64,000 nt of DNA from Ophthalmolycus amberensis (GCA_024529925.1 JAFEUB010000814.1:1421501-1485500); one strand, 5' to 3'; counted from the first letter of the stretch, positions 33,307-47,908 are shown. Notes: generated by a model from the sequence alone, not told the origin. Program-made: numbers and translations.

Positions 33307-36300
33307 ATGGATTTAATGATGATGAAGAAGAAGAAATTCAAGTTTAAGGTGGATTTTGAACTGGACGAGCTCTCGTCTGTCCCCTTTGTCAACGGTGTCC
33401 TCTTTTGTAAAGTCAGGCTACTGGACGGCGGCTTCTCCGAGGAGTCTTCACGGTGAGGCTTGTCTGCTGTTTATACGGTCATAAACACACCGAGTGTGCA
33501 ACGTTAATGGCTGTCTTTAGCGTGTCTTCTAACTAAGCAGTTTTAGCTACAAGCTAACCAGCTAACGTGCTACATGATAGAAACTAGCTCACGTCAGTCA
33601 CTTGTATGCCGCTTTAACGGCGCTTTCGCTTGTTCACATTCATCGTCACCTTCCAGTCAAAGATAGTGACTGAGGCTGAATAGTACCCGACATGTTAAAA
33701 CCTGGTGAGAACAAACTTAAGCACGAGTGACAAGACAGTGCTCTTAAATATCCTCTAACGTTAGCTGAGTAGTTATGAATTGTCTTCGTGGTCCACGCGA
33801 CATCGCTTTACATTTCACAAGGTGTGCAACTTTAACTTCCTCGTGAGATTGATTACTGTGCTATAAGGAGCCAGCTGACCTGTTGCATACAACTGTCTAT
33901 TGTTTAATCAATATACTCATTGATATGTCTTGCCCCTGTTATCACTGAAGTAGGTGTTTGATTGACACCATGTTTGTGTCCCACGAGGTCATCTGAAACT
34001 GTAAATTAGTTGCCCACTCTATAGATTTTGTTTTTAAAGGAAACTGACATAGTGAATGCTAAATGACATCCATGTTTGGCAAGACAGGAAACTACCGTAC
34101 TCTATACCCATTATTGGCCCTGGAGTCCACAGAAGTGTCACACTAATGCAATTATTGCTGTTAGCAAATACAGTCATCCCCTCTGTAGTTTAGTGCTTTT
34201 TTAGTTAAAGTTGCTTTTATCACTCGGTGCCTTTTTTTCATTATTATTTTCATCATTTATTAATGCAGAATTATTCTTTCGATTAGTCATTTGATCTAAA
34301 ATATGTCAGAAAATGCCCATGAATGTCCTTTTTTCCAAACAACAATCTAAAACCCATATATATTTATATTAAATGAGCTATAACGCTTAAAGACGGTCAT
34401 ATCCTCTCTGTCTTGTCTTCGGTTCACACTGATACGTGGACTGGCTTCTAGCATTGGAGAAAGGGGGGGGAGCAGTTTAATGGAGTGAAACTGTAGGGAT
34501 TAGAGGGTTTCGCCCAGATTATGTAACACACCCTCTGTTTGCTCCACGGTGAGTAGCTTTTATGGCTTCATAGATGTGTTGGACTGTGGTAATCAGGATA
34601 TGCTTCTACAGTTGTGACATTTAGGTAATTTTAATACAGCTGCACTTTTCTGTGAGCAGCCACTGTAGCTAAATGAAATGGAAGCAATGCTGTAAAACGG
34701 TTCCTTAATCTCACAAACCCAGACAATGGATTTCAAAGGGTTGAGATTCTAATTAAAACATCCTGCTCTGGCTCTGAAATGTTTTAGCTCGGAAGAATTT
34801 GCAGTCACGAGTCTCTGCAGCAGTTGTGTTCGTTGGACCTGCAAACTTCAATGTTTCCTCTGGCGTCTCTTTTGAGTCCTCCCCACTGTGAGTGTAGGGG
34901 GAAATGAGGCTTGTTGTTTTATGAGCCTCTCTTTTTCTTTTGCTGTGGCTTGTCATCATGACTGCACCCTTGTTCCTGCCCATAACACGTTGTCCTTGTT
35001 ATGGGCAATCTATCGCTCGAGATAGGAAAACCCTGCACCAAAGTCATGTCTAAGTCATTGGTTTTCTGTGTGTTTCATGAGAGAGGTTACGCCTGAAGCC
35101 TGACCACATCTGTCTTTTAAAAAGGAGAGCAGCTGTGTAGTTCAGCGAGATATCGGACCCATCTATAGAGACAAGAGAGACGACCTCTGCATGTGCTTAG
35201 AACCGGACTTACTCGCACCCACTAATGGGATTTCGCTGCGCTGAGAAGTGCTGTGAGTTACAGTACATGCAGTCAAGCCGGGATTCACAAAGCATGCATG
35301 AGTCCAGCTGGCTGGAAGTTCCCTCTCTGGGAGTTCACTCTCTAAAGTGTATCAAGCCCAGGATGAAGTCAGCGTTTGTGAAACATTAGTCACGCATCTG
35401 GTGCTTTGTATTGCCAGTGAGGCCGGGATGCGGTGCACGACTCGGGGCCTGAATAACCAGACAGTCTTAACAGGGATCTGTACACCCTGCTAATCGTCTT
35501 ATGTCATCAACACAGTCGATGACATTTCCATTCTTGTTTCTTTTTGTCCCTATTTCCCATGCAAACTGTTGGACTTGTTGCATTGTTGTAATTGGTACGG
35601 TTTGTGAGAAAACCATCAGCTCTGCTTGTATTTAAGTCCAGCAAAGCTGATCTAAATGAATGGCACGTGGGCTGTCTCGACAGACGGGAGTTGGTTGGGT
35701 GAGTGGGAGAGGAGAGGATGCCAGTGAGAGAGAGGCCATCTGGGGTATCGAGATGCGGCCCACGCATACTTCTCTGTTTCTCTTCATCTCATGTTCTCGC
35801 TGAGAGTCGGCTGCACCTCACTCTCATTGGTTTCACCCTCTGGTTATTGGCGGCGGGTGTGTGCGCGTGCTTTCTTTATTACTCTAGTGCCATAACGAGC
35901 TACACCTGCCGCCGATTGAGCAGGCAAACGAGCCACAGGTGTAAACAGAACTGTAATTAGTGAGCTTGTTTATTCAGTGTCCAGAAAAAGGTTAAGCACA
36001 AAAACTTTAGTGACATTGGTAATTTAGCCTTAAACTGGGAAGAGATGAGAGGATTGTTAATCCAGTAGTCATTCAACCCGAGTGGCTTTCATTGTTATTC
36101 AATAATGAAATTAAAATGAATGAAATGAAGTTGTGCTTTCACAGTTTAGGAATATTATCAGGGCTGCAAAAAACAAGTAGCAATGATACTTATCCCAAAA
36201 AATGTGATCTATATCAGAAACAAATCTTTGATAGAAGTCATTGTATTCTCCGTTTGTAATATCTTTGTTTTGGTACTAACATAAAACACTGTCTTAACAA

Positions 36301-39300
36301 TTTGCTTTAAATAATATATTTCTTTCCCGACCATTCTTGCATTTTACAAAAGAAGCCAACGTTCTCACATGTTGAATATGACGCTGAAGCAGACACACAC
36401 AAACAAAACAGCCTAAAACTGGGAAAAGTTTTAGATTTTAAATCTGAAAACCATTCGAAGAAGAAGTGCTACAGCAGCTACGAAACTGTTCAGCTCATCA
36501 ATGCCAGCTTTTAACATTTTTTTGTTGTTATATTTTCGTAAACATTCTTTCCCATGTATAATATATGATGCATTATAATTCTGGTGCAGAGCCAGACCGT
36601 TCATCAGAGGTTATAAAGTGAGTTTTCCAAAACCACGAGAAGGAAATGAGCCGTTTTTTTCAGCTGTACAGAGACACGTTCAAACGATTGAGCTTCATGT
36701 GCAATGAAATCCCAAACCCTGCTAGTTTTTTGCACCAATCTCGACTCAAGATGTCTAACATTCAGTTGTAAATGAACAGAGGGCCTAACGATGGTCTACG
36801 TTTGTGTGATCTGCCCTCACAGGGAGCCGGTGCAGGCCAACTGTGTTCGATGGAGGAAACGGTTCTCGTTCCCCTGCAAGATGAGCGCCAATGCAGGGAC
36901 GGGGGTGCTGGACCCCTGTGTGTGCCGGGTGTCCGTCAGAAAGGTACCGTATGAAGCCACTGTGTTCCACATGTCACACTTCAGATACACCTCCATAGTG
37001 TTGTTGATCCATTAGGTGTGGCGCTTTGCAAGAGGACGACGAGGTTCAGGTTAAAGATGCGCCGGCGAGGATTTTATGCAGAAAACGAAGGCTGTCGTTC
37101 ATGTCAGAGTAAAAACAAGGAAGCAAAAAAGAGGAGTGTCTGATCCTTGCTGACAGAATTACTGTACCTGGGTTTAAATTCCGGTGTTGGTTACGTTCAT
37201 TTTTAATGCAGCAAATTGAAACCGGAGAGTGAAATATGAACTCTAAAACGCAAGCACAGCAATCTGGAGAAAACAGAATCATCACAGTGAAATCTTTGTC
37301 CTTTTCTGTCCTCTAACATTACACCTTAAACACGAGTGTTCTCTGGTTGTTTCATCATGTCATGTTATACGTTTTTAGGATATAAGGTAGAAAAAACAAG
37401 CCTGAATAAGCCTTCCTGGTGAAAATGCCTCTTGTGTTTCCTATTCCTGGTGTGCCCTGCCCTACAAGTCCCCAGAACCCTGTGTTATTTTACTCTACCA
37501 GTATTTTGGTTTTGAACTTTAAAATGTCAAGCAGCAACCTATTGCTACCATTTGGACCCAACATCAAAATTGTACAGTGTTGCTGTGATTTCTCCTCTGA
37601 TGGAAAGTAGCATATTTGTAATATTGTTATCGTTGACCAGACCAGTATTAAATTAGTACGTTTTTAAGTCTTAAAAGGTCAATAACGTGTGTACGGACAC
37701 ACACCGTTTATAGTGTCGGGACTGGAGAGTGTGAATCATTCTCCTGATTTGTACGGAGCTAAAACATTCACATCAAACTTTCTTATTTTCTTTTTAAACC
37801 TAATCATGCTTGAATGAAGCATGAATTCTGATGTTTCATTCCGATGTTTCTGCTTCTCTTTTCCAGGAGCTGAAAGGTGGGAAGGCATATGCAAAGGTGA
37901 TTCCTCACACACTTGCTTCATCCAACCCCCATCTCCCAACCCAGACCTCCAGGTCACCTAGATTTACAGTACCGTAATCAGCCGTATTTATGTAGAAAGC
38001 CATGTGAGCCCGTAGCGCACAGATGGCCCTCTCTTAACAGTCGCTCCCTCTTTCACTGTTTGCAAGTAATTATTTACTGAGCATGCTGAATTTGTTATTT
38101 CTCGACGAGATAAAAGCCCTCTCCCCCTTACTATTGAAATTGTAGAATATTACGTATTTAGTTTTAAAATGTGCTTATTTTGTTGAGTTTCATGTCCTCA
38201 CTGCTGTCATTTCACATCCAGAGATTGTCATAGTGCTGACTGGTCAAAACATCGGCATCCTGAGAGAAAAAGCTAAAGTTCACTCGGTGTCATTTTTCTC
38301 CTTCAGCTTGGTTTTGCGGATTTGAATTTAGCAGAGTTTGCCGGCTCAGGGAATACAACTCGCAGATGTCTGCTGGAAGGCTACGATACCAAAAATACCC
38401 GCCAGGATAACTCCATTCTCAAGGTAACATTCCAGCTACATCCGCACCGGTCTGATCTGACTTCTTTAGGAGGAAATACAAGCGTGGTGTTTTACTAGGA
38501 AGTAGGCACAAACATTCAGGATTGCTTGGAACAACAAGGTTAGTCCAAACCTGAATAAATCAACAATTGTCTCTTTTTCTATCCGTAGGTCATCATCAGT
38601 ACACAGCTCATGTCAGGGGATCCCTGTTTTAAAACGTAAGTGATAGTTTTCCTCTTGAGTATGGTGCAAAATCTGCTTTGGTCTGCAGTTCAGAGTCTGT
38701 ATTAGCTGTGTCAGCTGATTGTAGTTCAGTCGTTTGGGACTCTTAACCATACAATTTCAATAGTACAGCCATTTAAATGCAGAAGCTTGAGAATTTATCT
38801 ATTCTCCACTCGGCCTGTGCTCGACTCTGAGGGTGCCAAAATGTCGATATAACTGACCTGGAGCGGACTGTAACTTAAAGCGGTGTCCTCTCTTTCCCCA
38901 CATGTCCTGTCTGCATCTCTACTACCACTATCAAACAATGCCAACGTCTTAGAAAAGAAGCATTAGTATTCTGTGCCGAAGTTATGACGTCAACTCTGCT
39001 GCTGTTAGTTTGGTACCGACAGCAAGACCTGGGAAAGTTTCAAGGGAATGAAATGAGACAGATATACGCTGACTAAAGAACTGCTGGTTCATCAGTCTTT
39101 CACATGTCAAAAGGCCTGATTCAGTTCATCCTGCGTGTGACAAACTGTAAGTTGTCACACTAGTTATTCTCGTATAAATATGATTTCAGTGAAAGTGTGT
39201 CAGCGCAGAGAGGGGAATGCTGCTTCACCCAAGGGCAACATTTGACCTAAAAATTATTCAGTCGCCTGCATGTTGATGCCAAAAGCTGCATCTTCTTTTA

Positions 39301-42300
39301 TTGCAGCATATATTTAAATATTGAGTGTCGACAGTATATATTCACGTTTTAGCCTTAGCTTTTATACCTAACTTAATGGTGTTTTCCTTTTGTTTAATCT
39401 TAATGTTTTCCCATTGCTCCCCCGTTCATGTCTTCCTCACCTTGCTTTGTATTTATGTGTCACCAGGCCTCCCTCCACAGCCACAGTGATCGGGATCCAG
39501 GGGGATGGAGAGAGCCTGCTGGAGGAGAGGAGGGGAGGAGACTCCCAGAAGGGTTGTTCTGGTGAGTCACGCCACGTTACACTAAAATATTCCTCCTAAC
39601 ATCTCGACCACGCCGAAACCTCTTTTGAGTTTGGTTAGATCCCATCTGCTTATCTGTGTAATCTCACTGTTGCTCAACAGCGCCTCAGCGCTTGCCCTTG
39701 TACTGTCAGTTTCTATTATATGTGGCTACCAGATTTAACCAACAACGGTGAAAACAATTTGGTTACATATTGTTAGAGCATAGGGAATAACCTATTGTAA
39801 GTAGTACCTTCTGGACGAGCCCTACAGATTTAACTATAGCGTAACCTTTGATCCCTCACTCGTGTCGCTCTACATTAACAGCTTTGAAATCACTACCTAA
39901 CAGTTGCCGCTAATGCAAGCCGACCACTGCGTGCTGCTCGCGTGACTAAAAGGTTCCACGCTGGTGAATGAATGGCTTTTATTGTGAAGGAGCTATGAGA
40001 GGGAAAGCCTTATTTGTCACAGAGTTTAGCAGTAACAATGCAGGCCAATTGAGTTCAGCATGTGTGCGCTCTGCAGCAGGATGCACTCGTGCTTTATGTA
40101 ACTGCTATTCATCTCCCATCCAGCACTATGAAGACGTTCCTTCTCCAGCTGCTACACTTCTCTGCCGTGTTTCACCCCCCCCGTCTCTCTTGCTCTGTGT
40201 GTGTTTCTCCATGTGTGAACACATCGCAGTGTTGTTCCTCCTGGAAGCTTCAGAATGTAGCGCAGCTCTTTCATGTATAATTTAAACTAGTTCTCTCTTA
40301 GATCAGCTGCAATCTGCTCTGTCCTGTAGGCTCTTGCATGGTTAAAAATAGGAGCTGGGGGGGGGGGTGTATTTTGCATGTGCACAAATGGGTTTTTTCA
40401 TGTAACATATATCTGTATGCTTATCCTCTCAGACATGTTGGAGTGTGACAAACAATACATTGAGAGTCACTGGAACCTACAATTGGGTCAAAAATGACCT
40501 GAAATCAGAGTTGGAATCAATAGTTTTTCTTCGTAATAATAAAAATCTTCTTCGACTTTGCACAAAACAATGAATTCTACACAATAATTCTACGATTAGT
40601 AATGTTTATTTGTAATTTTTAACTAATTTTAAGATAAAATGGCAAGAAACATTTGCATGCCACCTGTTTCTGTCCGTGATCACTGAACACCGGTTTATTG
40701 CATTTTACACAACTGTTTACTTTTCACTTGCAGTTATCAGAAACAAGATTTTTTTTTTTTTAGGAATATGCCAATGCCGAAATATTGGGGGATAAAACCC
40801 AGCTATGCATCTCAGAGTTCATGTCTCTTGATATTTCTGTTATATATTTCTGGCGCAGACCTTTTCTTCCTGTCCTGCAGACATTTGAACAGACACTCGT
40901 AGCGCTTTCATGCCGTCGTCATCCCGTTTGTCGCTTCTTCTGCTCTTTCTAATGCAGCAGAGAGTCGAGAAGGGAAGTGTCCTGTTGTTTCTGATGACCT
41001 CGGGGGGTGCGGCCACTCCCGAACATCCAGCTACGCCAGCCAACAGTCCAAACTCTCAGGTACGGGTTTTCATTTTAGATTCACTGTTGTGGACCTGACG
41101 TTGATGGCAGGCAATCATTGAGACCGTACATGGATGTTTATGTAATATGATGTCTGCGGCTGTCAAAGCTGGATTGGTGAGTGACTGAGTTAAAACAGCC
41201 TCAACTGCATAATGCACACAAAGCTTTTGACTAAAGAGGAGCGAAGTGGTACAATCATTTTCCATCGACACTCCACCAGAGCAGTTCAAAGCTGAGGCTC
41301 GTGTTTCCATTACAGGCGGATCACATGACCGCAATAACAGAGCAGAGGAAGTAGAGAGATGCACTGAGAGCAGCTCTAATGGCCATTTCCTGCCTCATAT
41401 TAGTTTGTGGGAAGTATTCCCTTCCATGGCTGTAATGAACTGTTGCCCAGATAATGATGATGATAATAATAATAACTAACCTGCAGAAAAGGTAGCAATT
41501 GAATGCTTAAATGAATTACAAAGCATTGCTAAATACAGAACTCTTAAAGCACAAATGCACTGCGCTTCTGAAAAACTGCAATTTAAAAAACGGGCAGAGT
41601 CAAAAGCTGAACAGCAATACATAAAGAAGGTAACAGCTGATACACACTGCTGAAAAAGATAGAAGCTAAACTGTAATTCTGTCAAAGGTGGAAGATGAAA
41701 TGAATTGTCTCGTCAGGAAGAAAGTAGTATTTGGCTGGAATAGACCTTTAAAATGATAAGTACAAATATTTAAAAGAAAGCCGTATTTTTGGTGGAAGTC
41801 GTTAGACTGAAAATATTATCTGGGTAGAATTATCTTTAAAACTGTAAGTACTTGGACAGAAAGGAGTATTTCGGTGGTTCCCCCTGCGACAGTATGACAG
41901 TTTAGCTTCCAGCGATGTCTTTCAGCTCTCAGCTTCTTTATGTAATGTTGTTCAGTGCGACGCATTCGTGCTTTAAGATTTCTGTATTTTTATCAGTGCT
42001 TTGTAATTATTTCCAGCTGCCAGCGTTCACACACGCACACACCTTCTGCAAGGAATGTATTTTCTAGTCCCAAAGTGATTTACATGGTTGAACCCGGATT
42101 AAAACATTCCACAACAGCAATGAGGCAAATAAAATCTGACCGTTACAATACAAAAATAAAAATGTAATAAAATACCCAAACAATAATGATAACAGTGTGC
42201 TTGCATTACTAAAATGCGTTTTTCAAAAGCTTAGTTTTATGAAGCCGTGTTTGGGTGTCACGGCAACTCTACTGACGGACTAAATCTTTTAAAACACTGC

Positions 42301-45300
42301 AAGTTGCAAATCTGGTCGACAGAAACACCACACGTATAACGCCTCTTATGAATAACAGATCATTGATTAATCATTTGTTTGAATTCAGATATTAGGCAGT
42401 AGATCTTTTCTTCTTCGACACTTATTCACAGCAATGTTTGGACTTTTACTGCAGAAGCTATTACTACATAATACGATGCATCATTTAATGTATCTTGTTA
42501 GCTGGTGTTTGCAATATTTTGAATACTACGATACACGTTTGCAGGATTTCCTCAGGACATAGTTACTTAACATTACTGTCAAATCAGGTGCATGGACCTC
42601 GTGAAATGGCTGCTCGTATAACACGCTTTTATCCTAAGTGCTTTACAATTTGCGTCTCATTCTATCTGATTGAAAGAGCTGAGGGTCATATTTAGATCAT
42701 ATTCTAAAATATGATCAAATCTTTGCCGTCTATCTCAGGATACAGCACAGGTCACTCCCGCTCCTCCAGCATGTCAGAGTTCAGCCACCGGAGAAACCAT
42801 TCGGTTGGCAGCGCCTCGACGGGCATCGGCAGCATCCCGGAGCCCAGCGAGGACCGGGACCGAGAGTCCAGACCCTGTCCCGCTCTACCCGAACACCCGG
42901 TCCCCGCCGCCGCCGCTAGCAACCCGACGGGTACACCAGTAAGGAGCGCGTCGTCCTGTGAACGACTCAACAGGTGAGTCTCTTTAGGTCATTGGTCAAG
43001 TACCGTAAGTTAAATGTACTTGGTAGAAAGTACGTCCAGATAATAATCATTATCTGTTTAATGAAGAGGAAGCAGCAAGTCGGGGTGATCTCCTGTTATT
43101 GCAGGTGATGAGCACAACACAGAGGAGCAGTTCTTTTAAGGAAGTTGACAAACTTTAGATATAATCGCATCTCAGGCAGCAGCGGAAGACTGTCTGTGGT
43201 TTCATTGTGTGGTGTCAATAAGGGCTCTCTGTGCTCATGAAAACGTTCGTCATTGTGGAATCTAAAAATGTGCAACCACGACTCAGAGTAGCTTCTCAAA
43301 CACAAGACTGGGGAGGCTTTTAGGGACGTCTTGGGTTGAAGGTGCACTTCATATTCAGCCGACCAGTCGTGTGTTTCTTACACACTGTAGCATGTTTTAC
43401 TTTAGCAGAGTGTAAGATGAGAAAATCCATACCACGCTCATAAATTGTAAGCTACCACTTGCAGCTCGAGTCTCCGCTGACAAACCTCTCGCTTATAGGC
43501 CGCGCCCCCATCGGCCACAATGAGACATCTCTTCTACTAAGAACATGGTGGAATCCCTCGGCTCACTGGTTGACCACATCCCTGCTTCGCACTAAATGTA
43601 GATTTCGTTGATGATAAAAGAGCATTTTCATTTGGCAGTGGAAGCCGTCATTGGTGAAGCAGACACGGGATGACTCTTATGTCCTCTCCTAAGACACCTT
43701 GTGAAGCAGGACTCCATGGAGTCTCAGCTGAAGAGGATGGACGACACGCGGGTGGATGCTGACGATGTCATAGAAAAGATTCTCCAGAGTCAAGACTTTA
43801 CACCCAGCCTGCTGGACTCCAGCGCTGAAGGTGAGCTACACATCCAGAGAAATACTCAGCTGTTTGTATGGGAATCGCCATATCTGCAGGTTTTAATTCT
43901 TTTGAGTGTTAAGTGTGTTCCCTCCTTCTTGTATCGACTCTTCAAGGAAAGTTACAAAACGCAACCATATTCTCAGACTCCGTAGCAGAAACAATCGTTT
44001 ATTTGATTGACCGTACATTAAAAGTCATTTATGAAGTTAAAAAAAGACCAAAAATGTGCTGGTTCCAGCTTCTCCAATTTTAAAGATTTGCTGTTTTTGT
44101 GTGTTTTTAAATAATTGTGGATTCATTACTGTCAAGTTCTGGACTGTTGAAGATGTTACTCTGTGGTCTGGTAATTTATAATTTGCATTTTTCTACCCTT
44201 AATATACTACAAATTCTACAAAAATGTTTTTCAATTATTGCCTTACTTATTAATCTATTCATTATTTTGTTTATAAAATGTCAGAAATTAGTAAATTTAA
44301 TTTTCTTAATTGGAAAAAGAAAGAAAAACAGAAAATATTTATATTTATGAAGCATCAGCAAATGTTTGGATTTTTGCTTGAAAATGGACTCAAACCCTGA
44401 ATCAATTATCAAAATAGTTGCTGACTACTAGTCAACTAACAGACCAATTGTTACTATAATAACCACAAACATCCATCATTAGCTGCAGCTGTGTTAAAGT
44501 CGACAGTATTGCGTTACCTCCGTGAGTCAGTCTGTGTGCTCCGAGGTGCTCGGTGTTGTTTTTCTTTCCAAGGTCTCATGCAGCTCAAATGTAGGAAAAG
44601 AAAGCCGCTATCGATACGTGATTATTTTTAGATTGCCTAGCAACTGGCTGCTCCTCATGACAGGAATGATACAGGATGTGGATGCTCGCTGTACTGACCA
44701 AAATGTTACTGCAACTCTTGTCTGCTCCAGAGGAAGGCTTGCGTCTGTTTGTCGGCCCCGGGGGAAGCACGGCCCTCGGAAGCCATCACCTTCCCACCAG
44801 GTGAGCATGTCCAGCGTACTCGCACTAAAGGATTTGTTTCTCATAGAAGATGGAGAGGGTGCGGGGCGGTTGATTAAGTCTTTTGTTAAAGATTCAACAA
44901 TTATCGGTGCAAAAACTGCTGTCTGGGAGATGTTTTATTTCCAAATGGGAATAAGGATGGCAATACAAGTCTCAGGGTTGATCCACCACCTTTCCTCTAG
45001 CACCACCATGAGGTAGACATTTTTGGTTTAAGTCAAACATCTCACAATGTAGATATGAAGCTGTGTCGTGCCGCAGAGTATCTGCCGTGTGATTGGCTGA
45101 GAAAAGGATTCGAGGCCACTTGAAGAGGTGGACTAGGTCGGAGAGGAGTGTGACACGGATAAGTGGAGATAAGTAGGGATAACTGAAACCCTTGAAAGAG
45201 GGGATGATTGATTCGACTCTACTGTGCGATACGTGTGCCAGATACTACGGTGAGTTGCTAATATGGTCTTTTCTCGTTGTCCCAGGGTGGGAGCTGGAGC

Positions 45301-45328
45301 GTACGAGCAGGTGGTGATAAAGCGTTAA
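33307..45328 (+). CDS. eeig2: EEIG2 / FAM102B, C2-type (NT-C2) domain protein
   Basis: Eleven coding exons: 33307-33452, 36823-36943, 37867-37896, 38307-38423, 38589-38635, 39467-39561, 40958-41059, 42739-42973, 43694-43830, 44731-44800 and 45286-45328. They join in frame to 380 residues. The start gives MDLMMMKKKKFKF, matching the family's basic N-terminus. Residues about 10-155 form the NT-C2 domain (VPFVNGVLFCKVRLLDGG, RKRFSFPCKMSAN, LGFADLNLAEFAGSG, GYDTKNTRQDNSIL). A Ser-rich middle follows (HSRTSSYASQQSKLS, GYSTGHSRSSS), then a conserved helix, RVDADDVIEKILQSQDF, and the C-terminus YEQVVIKR. FAM102 proteins are related to nematode SYM-3. EEIG1 acts in osteoclast RANK signalling, and the family is linked to membrane trafficking. 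Exon 3 is only 30 bases. Exon 7 has a CAGCAG tandem acceptor. The last-exon sequence fits FAM102B better than FAM102A. Confidence 0.93.
34250..34350. repeat. Degenerate dispersed repeat (AATCG-type)
   Basis: CGATTAGTCATTTGATCTAA followed by ATGTCAGAAAATGCCC marks a copy of the repeat also seen near 9745 and 44200. It is in eeig2 intron 1, which otherwise shows no supported gene. Confidence 0.45.
44200..44440. repeat. Degenerate dispersed repeat (AATCG-type), longest copy
   Basis: ATAAAATGTCAGAAATTAG, AGAAAATATTTATATTTATG, TTTTTGCTTGAAAATGGACT and TTATCAAAATAGTTGCTGA occur in the order expected for this common fish repeat. It lies in eeig2 intron 9. Confidence 0.6.
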
Positions 45329-45944
45329 GACCTGCAGCCTCTCACAGGTGGACCGACACCGCTTGCATCAAAAAGAACACTGGAGGCAAGGCTGTGTCAA
45401 TTTCAATCTGCATTCCAACAGCGCACACACACGACCTGCTCAGCACCCTGTCTGACCTCACAACAGTGCCCTCCTGTGTTCAAGAGTCCTGCAGGACACC
45501 GTAGCTCGCCGGTAGAGAGGTGAACCGTTATTATCTCGGGCTAAACACAAACACGTGAAGGGAAGAGACTTCAAAATATTACCACGTATGTAACAAACTC
45601 ATTTTCTGGGTGTAGATTAGCCTCATCTGTTTGAGGCCAGCATCCGAACCGACTCGATTTAAACTGTGAGGAACCGAAAGAAAACGGTGAATCTCTCTTT
45701 CTAATGGAGGACACTGGGACAGGCTGTGTGTGTGTGTGCATCATCAGAAGAGTATGCAATGCGCTTTCAATACATTCCTTTCGGCTCTGTGTTTGTTTTA
45801 GACCTTCCTCTTCAAATAGGATGTTCTTTTTAATATTCGCCTATAAGCTGCTAAAAAAAAACATTGTAGTTGTTGGCGCTCTGACAACCGTCGCTGTTTG
45901 AAGTTGAGAACGTTTTACTACAAAGACGAGGCCTCAGACTTGAG

Positions 45945-45967
45945 GTGTGTGTGTGTGTGTGTGTGTC
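45945..45967. repeat. (GT)n microsatellite
   Basis: A short GT run in the eeig2 3' UTR. Confidence 0.85.
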
Positions 45968-47861
45968 AGTCAAAGACCACTTTCGGTAAGAACCGTTCTC
46001 CTGTTATCCTGGATGAGTGGAGGGATGTGATGTGTTCTCGTGGAAAACGCGAACAATTTGCTTAATCGTAAACATAAGATGATCTCATTTGTTTGCCAAG
46101 CGGTGTAGAAAACCCGACAGTACTATTCTGCCTTACAAAGGTTACAACATATTCGTTCAAATCTTTTTAACATGAACTGACATCTTGGTGATCTTAAACA
46201 GATGTCGGTGACCTCCATCTCTTCTTTTGACTCTCGTGACATTAATGTGCTTTGGTGTGTTTAAGCTACCTTCAAATCACAAATGTATTCATTTGTAAAT
46301 TATATTGATTTTACTATAAATATATATCAATAATAGATAGACACCCAGAAAACAGATGCATTTAATTCCTGTAATCTAAAGACAATAAATAATCAAAATA
46401 AACTTTATTTTTGTAAACGAGGACAAGAAGGCTGAAAGAACACATTTAGTGGGTACATACACATCACCAAAGATTATCCAAACGCATTATCGGCTTCTTT
46501 ATGACAATTCTGTTTTTGGGGTTAAGAACTCAGCCTAAATTATAGAAACAAATGTAGTCCTGTGTGGAGCAGTAAACACGGAGTATAAAAGAGGCTTCTG
46601 TGCTGAATCTCACTGTAGAAGGGCAAATATCTCGTGTATCTATCGTGCACCTCTACGTCTGTCTGAGCAGGAAGCTTCCATCAGTGAACACATGAAGGAC
46701 CCTGTGACCTACCAACAGTTGTTTGTGTGTGACTGTTGCGTAATGTCATGTGTTTCACTTAATGATTGTACAGAGAAGGACTAGTTAAGTAATCCACTGC
46801 CATGAAGAAAATACTCAACAGCAAAAAAAAAGAGCCGGAGTGATAGTTCTGTGTTTGTGTCTGTACCTCCTAACATCATAAAACCACTTTAATTGATCCA
46901 ACACAATCAATACATGAACCACCAGTCAATCTAATCTAAAACAAAATAAATGCCTTTCCAGTCTAATTTATTCAGATTATTAGAGAACTTGCCAAAGTGC
47001 ACAACACACTGTTATTACCTGGGACCCCGTCCGGCCTATGCATACTCAGACAACATTAAGACTCCTAACTATTGAAAGCAGACTGTACAGTATCTGTAAT
47101 CTCCTGTCATAAGCCATAGTAGAGGCAGGATACTTCCTCTTCTAGATAAACTATATCTGTGTTCCATCAAAGTGTCATCAGTGTATGGTGTTTTAACTAT
47201 ACGTCACCGCTCTGTTCTGTGTCTGTACGTTCGGCACGATGAAGACGTCCTCCTGTTAAGCTTTTTCCTCATTTGATATGGTGCCATCTTTTAATCTGAA
47301 TATTACCACATCGAAGGAACGACTCCGCTTGCCTCTTTAGCGCGTAGGGAAACATTTTGCTCTCATCACTTCCATGTTAAAGCAGATGTATGACATAACT
47401 GTAAATCAGTGTTTTTTTTATTTTCGGCATGGTTTAAATGTCTCTAAAAAGATATCATCGTCTTTGTTTTTGAATCTGTCAGTGCTGATATTGTGCCATA
47501 TTTTTGCTAAATATTTTATTGTTAAGAAAAAAGTGTCACTACATAGTTAAGATGGTGTTAAGTGTATGATTCATGGCCAACATATCAACTATTGGAGTTT
47601 TGTGTGCGTTTGTTTTTGGATAAAAATCATTTGTTTTACCTGTGTGACACAGGTGTGATTATCTCGGTACCTAACATGTTGTTACAAACATGGTCTCTTC
47701 TTCTCTTCTGTGAAGCTCTTATAAGACTGTAAAACGTATTCTCCTGTAAAGTGATCTGTTGTGACGCTGTCCAGTGGTTCCCGTCAGACTTGTCCTCTCG
47801 GCCAACGTTTTCTTCCTGAACGAGTGTGCTGGATGCTTCAAATGTGTACCTTGCACTGTTG

Positions 47862-47867
47862 AATAAA
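47862..47867 (+). terminator. eeig2: Polyadenylation signal, eeig2
   Basis: AATAAA in TTGAATAAAACC; cleavage is expected near 47880. Confidence 0.65.
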
Positions 47868-47902
47868 ACCATCTAAAACCTTGAGCATGTGTGAGATTAT
47901 GC

Positions 47903-47908
47903 TTTAAT
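47903..47908 (-). terminator. henmt1: Candidate polyadenylation signal, henmt1
   Basis: TTTAAT on plus is ATTAAA on minus, about 210 bases beyond the henmt1 stop. It would end that transcript at nearly the same place as eeig2. Confidence 0.45.

Larger units (their letters stand above)
45329..47880 (+). other. eeig2: eeig2 3' UTR
   Basis: About 2.5 kb between the eeig2 stop codon and the AATAAA at 47862 holds no other supported gene. It has a GT run (45945-45967) and long AT-rich stretches. A long 3' UTR is usual for this gene family in vertebrates and may carry miRNA sites. Confidence 0.65.

Noticed and set aside
44522..45016. 164-codon plus ORF
   Set aside because: It reads eeig2 exon 10 in the wrong frame and runs through its donor; the real frame (EEGLRLFVGPGG) is spliced.
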